Of a stretch of DNA of 9,706 nucleotides, positions 1-5,058 are shown one piece after another. Under the pieces are notes generated by a model. That model ran no database searches and had not been told where the DNA came from. It saw only the letters and a list, made by a program, of their open reading frames with translations. The first letter of the stretch is position 1. The number at the start of each line of letters is the position of its first letter. The stretch covers positions 1 to 9,706 of the forward strand of contig CAZCBJ010000150.1 in NCBI GenBank assembly GCA_964496705.1, read 5' to 3'. The DNA is from CAZCBJ01 sp964496705. Lineage in GTDB: Bacteria > Chloroflexota > Anaerolineae > Anaerolineales > Anaerolineaceae. The translations under genes and the position numbers were made by a program.

Positions 1-664
1 GCTGCATGCCGCCCAGGCAGCCGCGGGTGATGCCCAGCGCGGAATAGTAACCCAGGTAGCGGAACGTGGAGACCCCGCCGCGGATGAACTCGTGCGAGCG
101 CAGCACGGCTAGATAATCCTCCCACACCTCGCTCACATCCAGATACAGGTCGGCGCGAAAGCCCTCCATATCCTCCCAGTTTTCGGGATACAAAAGCGGG
201 GCGAAGTGCGCGGGAAGAACGCTGCCGTCGGGGGCGCTGCGCCGGATCGCCGGCAGCGCAGCGTAGAATTGCGCATCCTCGACGATGGCGTGCGCGGCGC
301 GGTGGTCCTTGTGCATCGAGCCCTTCCAGTGGGTGAGGATGACGCCCGGCTTCTTCTGGCGGATCAGGTCGGCAACGATGAACTTGACCTCCTCGTTAAC
401 CGGCAGCAGCCCATCCGGATAGGTCAGCCAATGTGCCTCAGCGCCCATCAACCGCGCCGACTCGGCCACCTCGCGCTTGCGCTGTTCAGCGTACTCGGCG
501 GTGGACAGGCGCGGATGCCCTGCCTCGCCCAGCGTCAGGTGCAGGATGGTGGCCGGCAGCCCGGCGCGGGTGTGCTTCAACACCGCCGCAGCAGCCATGT
601 TTTCGGCGTCGCCGGCATGCGCACCAATGACGAAAATTCCGCCTTTGGATGGTTCCTCGGTCAT
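1..664 (-). CDS. PIG-L/LmbE-family deacetylase, C-terminus beyond window
   Basis: The reading frame is open from an ATG at 664 to the left edge (221 residues, C-terminus missing). The family consists of zinc-dependent N-deacetylases acting on N-acetyl-amino sugars and similar conjugates. Seen: an N-terminal strand followed by GAHAGDAE (residues 14-21), the place of the family's AHPDDE motif, and HKDH (118-121), the second metal/catalytic motif. By comparison with MshB, H16, D19 and H121 would be the zinc ligands, but the first Asp, the usual general base, is Gly18. The start at 664 is chosen because GGAGG lies 5 nt upstream; an in-frame ATG at 676 overlaps that site. It follows the acetyltransferase gene by 13 nt on the same strand, so the two are probably co-transcribed. 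The fold is secure; activity and substrate are not. Confidence 0.85.
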   Translation of the reverse strand, partial: MTEEPSKGGIFVIGAHAGDAENMAAAAVLKHTRAGLPATILHLTLGEAGHPRLSTAEYAEQRKREVAESARLMGAEAHWLTYPDGLLPVNEEVKFIVADLIRQKKPGVILTHWKGSMHKDHRAAHAIVEDAQFYAALPAIRRSAPDGSVLPAHFAPLLYPENWEDMEGFRADLYLDVSEVWEDYLAVLRSHEFIRGGVSTFRYLGYYSALGITRGCLGGMQ

Positions 665-677
665 CTTGTCCTCCATG

Positions 678-1637
678 TCAACTTTGATTCAGCGCCTTGC
701 GCAGGATGACAAACTGGCGCACCGGCTGAAATCCAACCGTCGCGTACAGGCGGGCGGCGTCGCGCCCGGTCCACAGAAACCAGGCGCAGTGAAATCCCCT
801 GGTCAGCATTTCAGCCAGGCAGTGCGCAAGCAGCACGCGCCCGATGCCCTTGCCGCGCAGCCCGGGGTCCACACCAAACGGCCCAAAGCGCTCGCGCCGC
901 TGCTGGCAGTAGCCGACGATGCGCCCGCGGTGGGTGGCAACCAGAAAACAGATTTGATCTGAGCCGCTCCCGAACAGCTCCAGCAGGTAATCCTGGGCGT
1001 GGCGCACCCAATCCCAGCCGAAATGGCGGGCGATAAAGCCCATCAGCTCAGGCAGGTCCGCCGAGGTCACCGCGCGGACAGCATAACCCTCGCCCGCCAG
1101 GGCAGCTTCACGGGCGCGCACCTCAGGCGAAATCTGAAAGCCGGTCGTCTCGACGCGCATCGAGATGGCTTCGTAGAGCGTCTGCCAGCCGGCGGCATGC
1201 AGGAAAGCCACAGCCGGCGCGTATGCAAGGCTGTCCACCCCGGGGATGAAATAATTGGGCGTGTAAGGTGAAATCAACACCTCGCTCTTGCCCAGCCCCT
1301 CCAGCCGCGCCAGCGCCCGCTCGAACAGCGCGCGGCCGATGCCCCGGCGGCGCCAATCCGGGTGCACCCCGAAGGCGGTGATCCAGGCTTTCTCCGGCTG
1401 CAGGCCGTCCAGAAACTGGGGCACCTGGCGGGAGAGCGACAGCACAAAACCGACCAGCCGCCCATCAGCTTCCGCCACCGACAGACCTTCAGGTTGAAAA
1501 TTCAAATCGAGCAACACCTTGCTGCGAAAAACCGCCGGGCTGAGCGGATCGTGGGTCATCGCAGCGTTCCACAGCTCAATCAAAGCCGGCTCATCCTCGC
1601 CGCGGTAGGCGCGGATGGCGAACTGCGCAGGTGTCAT
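678..1637 (-). CDS. Tandem-domain GNAT acetyltransferase
   Basis: A 319-residue protein with two GNAT domains. Each has an acetyl-CoA pyrophosphate-binding signature: RRRGIG (residues 96-101) after an FGVHP strand, and RGKGIG (261-266) after FGVDP. The N-terminal domain spans about residues 6-160 and the C-terminal domain about 185-315, the latter with a typical late AARLYATVGF stretch. No signal peptide or membrane segment is seen, so it is presumably cytoplasmic. The start is the ATG at 1637 because GGAGG lies 5 nt before it; the frame stays open upstream to 1796, but that part crosses the putative promoter at 1683-1688. It is the first gene of a pair with the PIG-L deacetylase. This architecture and length resemble mycothiol synthase MshD, but the acceptor cannot be read from the sequence and amino-sugar or small-molecule acetylation is equally possible. 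Confidence 0.85.
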   Translation of the reverse strand: MTPAQFAIRAYRGEDEPALIELWNAAMTHDPLSPAVFRSKVLLDLNFQPEGLSVAEADGRLVGFVLSLSRQVPQFLDGLQPEKAWITAFGVHPDWRRRGIGRALFERALARLEGLGKSEVLISPYTPNYFIPGVDSLAYAPAVAFLHAAGWQTLYEAISMRVETTGFQISPEVRAREAALAGEGYAVRAVTSADLPELMGFIARHFGWDWVRHAQDYLLELFGSGSDQICFLVATHRGRIVGYCQQRRERFGPFGVDPGLRGKGIGRVLLAHCLAEMLTRGFHCAWFLWTGRDAARLYATVGFQPVRQFVILRKALNQS

Positions 1638-1682
1638 ATCAGCCTCCAAGAAGAACAGACAGGGGAGATGACCAACAGCATG

Positions 1683-1691
1683 AGTATAACA
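1683..1691 (-). promoter_or_regulatory. Extended -10 promoter for the GNAT/PIG-L pair
   Basis: On the minus strand this reads TG-T-TATACT, an extended -10 with five of six consensus bases. No good -35 lies 16-18 bp upstream, as is usual for extended -10 promoters. Transcription would start near 1676, giving a leader of about 38 nt that contains the GGAGG ribosome-binding site of the GNAT gene. Position and geometry fit; there is no experimental support. Confidence 0.5.
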
Positions 1692-1747
1692 AAACCCGGC
1701 TGATTCTGGCGAAATTTTGCCGAAATATTCGAGTGGAGCACCCGGAC

Positions 1748-1756
1748 TGGTATAAT
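1748..1756 (+). promoter_or_regulatory. Consensus extended -10, leaderless start for the C45-like gene
   Basis: TG-G-TATAAT is a perfect extended -10. It ends six nt before the ATG at 1763, so the expected transcription start falls on or within a base or two of the A of the start codon. No Shine-Dalgarno sequence precedes the ATG, which agrees with a leaderless mRNA. The -35 region at 1728-1733 is poor, as expected for an extended -10 promoter. Confidence 0.65.
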
Positions 1757-1762
1757 TCCGGG

Positions 1763-2938
1763 ATGGAAGCTGGCGAACATCCGACGCAACAGCCAAATCT
1801 GGGGGAATTTCAATTCCTGCGCTGTGATCATCTGCCGGTGGTCGAGGCGCATGCCCGGCTGGGTCAAGCGGTGCGCGCCCAGGCGCAGCGCAGCCTGCAC
1901 GCCAGGCTCGAAGGGGTGGAGGTCAGCGCGTTTGCCGCGCGCATCCGCTGGGTGCGCCACTGGAGTGAGGTGATCGCCGGGCGCGCCAGCTCCACGCGGC
2001 TGCGCCCATCCATCCGCCAATCGCTGCGCGCCTTTCTCGACTGCCTGCAGGCGTGGAGCGCGGCTGCCCGCTTGCGCCAGGCTCTGCCAGCAGCCTTGAA
2101 GGGCCAGGTGATTGACGATCAAACGGTCAGCGATTTCGAGTTGGGACTGCTGCTGCAGGACGAATATTCCGGCTGCCAGACGGCTGCTTACCGCGGCGGA
2201 GACGGCGCGGTGTACCTGTGGCACACCGAGGAGGAGTTCAGCGCGGAACGCTTCGACGCGCTGCGCCTGTTCTCCTTTCAGGTGCCGGGAGAGGGCGGGC
2301 GGCTGGTGGTCACTTCATTTATCTACCCTGACCTGCTGCCCGGCTCCGCCTTCAACTGGCGCAGCGACGGGCTGGTGCAGGCGGTGGACACGCTGCCCAT
2401 ATCCCCCAATCGCCAGCCCGGCACGCTGCTGGCCAACACAGCCGCCTGGGTGGGGTTGTGGACCGAAGCCAACCTGCCCCGCGAGGAAATGCTGGCCGGG
2501 CTGGCGCCGTTTGTCGATTCCTACGCGCTCAACACAGCCTGGGCGCAGGACGGCCGGGCGCACGCCAGCCGGGTGGCCTTCGCTGGCGGGGAGGTGGACG
2601 CTCTCCAACTATCGGAATCGCCCGGCAGCTACCTGTACCAGTGCAATTACCTGCCCGATTTTTCCAGCCGATTGTATTCACGCCAAAGCATAACCGATCA
2701 TCGTCGGCAAATTTTGCTCGCCCGCCAGGAGCGCGCGCGGCGCGCCATCCCGGCGCTGCCCGCCGATGCGGACCCGCGCCCGGCGATCCTCGGTCTGCTG
2801 GGATCCAGCGCCGAAGCCTGGGATTACGTCAACCCCACCGTCAAGGCCGCGCTGCTCTGCTGCGTGGATCCCCGCGGCGGAGTGGAGGTCTGGCTGCGTC
2901 CCGGCCCGTCCGCCGAGGGGCAGTGGATCAGCGGTTGA
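1763..2938 (+). CDS. Possible C45-type (acyl-CoA:6-APA acyltransferase-like) Ntn hydrolase
   Basis: A 391-residue protein with no signal peptide or membrane segment. Several landmarks fall in the order seen in peptidase C45/isopenicillin N acyltransferase-like proteins. HARLGQAVRAQAQRSL (30-45) resembles the 'hG..a...i..s' helix near the family N-terminus. SGCQTAAY (136-143) resembles the Gly-Cys autocleavage site, making Cys138 the candidate nucleophile. FNWRSDGLVQAVDTLP resembles the 'N..GL....N.L' segment, and YLYQCNYLPD resembles the late 'TNH' segment. The usual N-x-D-W after the Cys is not intact: this protein has WHTEEEF. The assignment comes from motif order by eye, so the protein could be inactive or a different fold. 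The frame is open upstream to 1631, but ATG 1763 is chosen because the promoter lies just before it. It overlaps the convergent transporter gene by 11 bp. Confidence 0.5.
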   Translation: MEAGEHPTQQPNLGEFQFLRCDHLPVVEAHARLGQAVRAQAQRSLHARLEGVEVSAFAARIRWVRHWSEVIAGRASSTRLRPSIRQSLRAFLDCLQAWSAAARLRQALPAALKGQVIDDQTVSDFELGLLLQDEYSGCQTAAYRGGDGAVYLWHTEEEFSAERFDALRLFSFQVPGEGGRLVVTSFIYPDLLPGSAFNWRSDGLVQAVDTLPISPNRQPGTLLANTAAWVGLWTEANLPREEMLAGLAPFVDSYALNTAWAQDGRAHASRVAFAGGEVDALQLSESPGSYLYQCNYLPDFSSRLYSRQSITDHRRQILLARQERARRAIPALPADADPRPAILGLLGSSAEAWDYVNPTVKAALLCCVDPRGGVEVWLRPGPSAEGQWISG

Positions 2939-3824
2939 CCAGCCACACCCCGGCCAGGATAACCGCCCCGCCCGCCAACACCACCGGCAGCAGCGGTTCG
3001 CCCAGCACCAGCGCGGCGGTCACCACCGTCACCAGCGGTTCGAGGTAAAGGAACACCCCCGCGCGCGCCGCCGGGACGGCTTGCAGTCCGTCGTACCAGA
3101 ATATGTAGGCCAGCCCGGAACAAATCACCCCCAGAAAAGCCACGCTCAGCCAGCCTGCCGCGCTCAGACTGCTCACCCCGGTCAGGCTGACCCCGCCCAG
3201 AGCCGCCTGCGCCGAGGTGAATAACCAGCCAAAGGTCATGACGAAGAACATCATTTGCGCCGCCGGTTGGCGTTTCAAGCCGGGGCGAGAAAGCACAGAA
3301 AAAATCGCCCAGTTCGGCGCGCTGAGCAGGATCAAGACATCCCCCGGCGCGCCAAAGCCCGCGGCGAACAGGCGACCGGGCTGCCCGCGGCTGACCACCA
3401 ACAGCACGCCGCCCATCGCCAGCAGGATGCCCGCCGCCCGCAGCCAGGTGAGCTGCTCTTTGAGGAACAGCCAGCCCAGCAGGGCGATGAAGACCGGGAT
3501 GGAAGCGATGATCCAGCCGGTGGTGCCGGCTTGTGCGGTGACCAGGCCGTTGGACTGCAGCCACTGGTGCAGGGTGATGCCGATGAACCCCAGCAGGGCG
3601 AAGTAGCCCAGCTCGCGCGCGCTCAGGCGCAGCGGCTGGCGGCGCGCCAGCGCGACCGCCCCCAGCAGCGCCACGCCCAGCGCAAAGCGCAGCCAGACCA
3701 GCGCGACCGGCGCCAGCTCGCGCAGCGCCACCTTGGTGGCGACGAACGAAGCGCCCCAGGCGGCTACGGCAAGAATCAATTTGAGATATACCCCGGCGGT
3801 CGGCTGCTCATGCTGCGCATCCAT
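2928..3824 (-). CDS. EamA/DMT-family membrane transporter
   Basis: A 298-residue, very hydrophobic protein with about ten predicted membrane helices in two homologous EamA halves (about residues 12-140 and 160-295). Typical family landmarks are WGASFVATKVAL in the first helix, a WLRFALG segment in the second, and LEPLVTVV...LGEPL (261-277) near the end of the second half. Members of this drug/metabolite transporter superfamily export or import small metabolites across the inner membrane; the substrate cannot be predicted. The start is taken as ATG 3824. An in-frame ATG at 3851 would add nine unlike residues and would overlap both the proposed promoter and the start of the divergent gene. There is no Shine-Dalgarno, so translation would be leaderless or nearly so. 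Its 3' end overlaps the C45-like gene tail to tail. Confidence 0.88.
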   Translation of the reverse strand: MDAQHEQPTAGVYLKLILAVAAWGASFVATKVALRELAPVALVWLRFALGVALLGAVALARRQPLRLSARELGYFALLGFIGITLHQWLQSNGLVTAQAGTTGWIIASIPVFIALLGWLFLKEQLTWLRAAGILLAMGGVLLVVSRGQPGRLFAAGFGAPGDVLILLSAPNWAIFSVLSRPGLKRQPAAQMMFFVMTFGWLFTSAQAALGGVSLTGVSSLSAAGWLSVAFLGVICSGLAYIFWYDGLQAVPAARAGVFLYLEPLVTVVTAALVLGEPLLPVVLAGGAVILAGVWLVNR

Positions 3825-3833
3825 AAGATTTCT

Positions 3834-3842
3834 ATGATAACA
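3834..3842 (-). promoter_or_regulatory. Extended -10 promoter of the DMT transporter
   Basis: The minus strand reads TG-T-TATCAT (5/6 match to the -10 consensus), ending nine nt before the transporter ATG at 3824. Transcription would begin two or three nt before the start codon. The element overlaps the -10 of the divergent zincin gene almost completely. Confidence 0.5.
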
Positions 3843-3843
3843 T
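3835..3843 (+). promoter_or_regulatory. Extended -10, leaderless start for the membrane zincin gene
   Basis: TG-A-TAACAT (4/6 match, with the key T1, A2 and T6 kept) ends six nt before ATG 3850, the same spacing as at 1748-1756. An in-frame TAA at 3838-3840 rules out a start upstream of this element, and no Shine-Dalgarno is present, so a leaderless mRNA is the simplest reading. Confidence 0.5.
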
Positions 3844-3849
3844 AGGCGC

Positions 3850-4461
3850 ATGCGCCCCGCCCAATCCCTTCCGGAAGACTACCAGCCGACCGGCACACTG
3901 GACGCGCGCCGCCTCATAAACGCCCTGCTGCTCACCCTGGGGGCGTTGATCCTGCTGACCCCGGCTTATGGGCTGTTCAACCGGGCTGCCGTCTGGCTCA
4001 GCGGCGGGGGATATTCCGGCGGTCTGGAAGGCTTGACCATCTCCGGCGTGTGGCAGGTGATACAGTTGGTGCTGGTCATCCTGCTCATCAATGCGGTGAT
4101 GCTCGTTCTGCACGAAGGCGCTCACGGCATATTTTTATGGGCCTTCACCCGCGCGCGCCCGGTTTTTGCGCTGAAAGCCTACTACGCTTACGCGGCTGCG
4201 CCGGGCTGGTATTTTCCGCGCCGCCATTACCTGATCGTCAGCGTTGCCCCGCTGGTGCTGCTCAGCCTGGCCGGGCTGGCGCTCATGCCGTTCTTTCCTC
4301 TCGCCTGGCTTCCTGCGCTGGTGGGGTTCTTGACCCTCAATGCCGCCGGTTCCATCGGCGACCTGGCGGTGTTCTTCTGGCTGCTCTTTCAACCCCCCGG
4401 CGCTTATGCCTATGACACGGGGGATGCGGTGACCTTTTTCACAAAAGGTCGGAATGGGTAA
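3850..4461 (+). CDS. DUF3267-like membrane zincin (putative metalloprotease)
   Basis: A 203-residue integral membrane protein with about four hydrophobic segments: residues 22-42, 66-87, 126-147 and 152-182, the last probably more than one helix. The second ends directly in LHEGAH (87-92), an HExxH zinc-binding motif at a membrane boundary. A later NAAGSIGDLAVFF segment (164-176) supplies conserved-looking polar residues, including Asp171, that could complete the metal site. Size, HExxH placement, the GSIGD segment and the C-terminal YDTGDAV stretch fit the DUF3267 'putative zincin peptidase' family, related in layout to site-2 proteases (M50). No substrate has been established to my knowledge. 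The start is fixed by the stop codon at 3838-3840. It is convergent with the response-regulator gene, leaving 57 bp between stop codons. Confidence 0.75.
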   Translation: MRPAQSLPEDYQPTGTLDARRLINALLLTLGALILLTPAYGLFNRAAVWLSGGGYSGGLEGLTISGVWQVIQLVLVILLINAVMLVLHEGAHGIFLWAFTRARPVFALKAYYAYAAAPGWYFPRRHYLIVSVAPLVLLSLAGLALMPFFPLAWLPALVGFLTLNAAGSIGDLAVFFWLLFQPPGAYAYDTGDAVTFFTKGRNG

Positions 4462-4519
4462 TGCGCAACGCGTCACGTTTCCCCCTGTGACCCATGAGCA
4501 GTACCTCGCCACCCATTCC
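4451..4519. repeat. 9-bp inverted repeat at the two convergent stop codons
   Basis: GGAATGGGT (4451-4459) and its exact complement ACCCATTCC (4511-4519) lie at the 3' ends of the zincin and response-regulator genes. Inside, GTCAC (4472-4476) and GTGAC (4487-4491) form a second short inverted repeat. There is no U-tract on either side, so a classical intrinsic terminator is not indicated; it may be a 3'-end structure or chance. Confidence 0.35.
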
Positions 4520-4902
4520 TACTTGAAATATGCCTCGATCTGCGCCGCAAAATTGGGCACATCCAGCGGCTTGGTGATATAACCGTCGCAGCCCGAGTCC
4601 ATTGCGCGCTTGCGATCTCCCGGCAGGGTGTGGGCGGTCAGCGCCACCACGCGGATGTGATTGGTTTCAGGATCGGATTTCAACTGGCTGGCCAGCGACC
4701 AACCGTCAATTTCGGGGATGGTCAGATCCAGCAGCACCATGTCTGGCTTTTCGCGCCGAATGATTTCCAGCCCGCTGGAGCCGTTGACCGCCTTGAAAAC
4801 GGTGTAACCGGCGCTGTCCAGCAGGAAGCGCACCAGTTCCAGGTTATCTGGATCATCTTCAATGATAAGAATGGAAGATTGAGCCATAGACACCGCCACC
4901 AT
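4519..4902 (-). CDS. Single-domain response regulator (CheY/DivK-like receiver)
   Basis: A 127-residue protein consisting of one receiver domain with no output domain. All key residues are present: the acidic pocket D16/D17 (in IIEDD), phospho-acceptor Asp59 (in LLDLTIPEIDG), Thr89 (in ALTAH) and Lys111 (in ITKPLD). The stretch from GDRKRAMDSGCDGY into ITKP is like the DivK-type receivers that follow hybrid kinases. It would act in the cytoplasm as a phosphorylation-switched protein partner, not as a DNA-binding regulator. No histidine kinase lies in the window, so the partner is unknown. The start at ATG 4902 is supported by AGAAGG (4910-4915) seven nt upstream; an in-frame ATG at 4887 begins closer to the family's usual N-terminus. 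Confidence 0.9.
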   Translation of the reverse strand: MVAVSMAQSSILIIEDDPDNLELVRFLLDSAGYTVFKAVNGSSGLEIIRREKPDMVLLDLTIPEIDGWSLASQLKSDPETNHIRVVALTAHTLPGDRKRAMDSGCDGYITKPLDVPNFAAQIEAYFK

Positions 4903-4919
4903 CGTTGAACCTTCTTTCC

Positions 4920-4948
4920 AATATACTCAAAAACAGAACCGGCGTCAA
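4920..4948 (-). promoter_or_regulatory. Sigma70-type promoter of the response regulator
   Basis: On the minus strand TTGACG (4943-4948) and TATATT (4920-4925) are separated by exactly 17 bp, each matching the consensus at five of six positions. Transcription would start near 4912-4914, next to the AGAAGG ribosome-binding site, giving a very short leader. Unlike the other promoters here it has a good -35 and no TG extension. Confidence 0.6.
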
Positions 4949-4962
4949 ACCTTTTCACCTGA

Positions 4963-4978
4963 CAAACTTGCAAGTTTG
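4963..4978. promoter_or_regulatory. Perfect 16-bp palindrome, candidate operator
   Basis: CAAACTTGCAAGTTTG is a perfect palindrome with no spacer. It sits between the divergent promoters, 14 bp beyond the -35 of the response regulator and 15 bp before the -35 of pepF. It is too compact for a hairpin loop and has no following T-run, so a dimeric DNA-binding protein site fits better than a terminator. No regulator gene in this window is an obvious candidate to bind it. Confidence 0.45.
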
Positions 4979-4993
4979 ATGCCAGTTCCCGAT

Positions 4994-5022
4994 TTGCAAT
5001 CCGGCATCATTCGTGGTAAAAG
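4994..5022 (+). promoter_or_regulatory. Probable pepF promoter
   Basis: TTGCAA (4994-4999, 4/6) and TAAAAG (5017-5022, 4/6) are 17 bp apart, and the -10 is preceded by TG-G, an extended -10. Transcription would start near 5029, leaving a leader of about 27 nt with GGAGG. The -35 is flanked by TGATGCC (4977-4983) and its complement GGCATCA (5003-5009). Confidence 0.4.
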
Positions 5023-5045
5023 AGACCATCTACCAATAAGCATCT

Positions 5046-5058
5046 GGAGGAAAATTTG
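5046..5058 (+). promoter_or_regulatory. Ribosome-binding site deciding a TTG start
   Basis: GGAGG followed by five bases and then TTG. No ATG lies at a suitable distance, so pepF most likely uses a TTG start codon, which would lower its initiation rate despite the full Shine-Dalgarno. Confidence 0.75.

Noticed and set aside
206..962. Plus-strand open frames over the PIG-L and GNAT genes
   Set aside because: Both minus-strand genes show conserved motifs and Shine-Dalgarno sites; the plus frames show none.
1638..1796. N-terminal extension of the GNAT gene to an ATG at 1796
   Set aside because: It would cover the divergent promoter region and overlap the neighbouring gene start, while GGAGG directly precedes the ATG at 1637.
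4472..4491. GTCAC/GTGAC hairpin as a terminator between the convergent genes
   Set aside because: The stem is only five bp with a ten-base loop and no U-tract in either direction.
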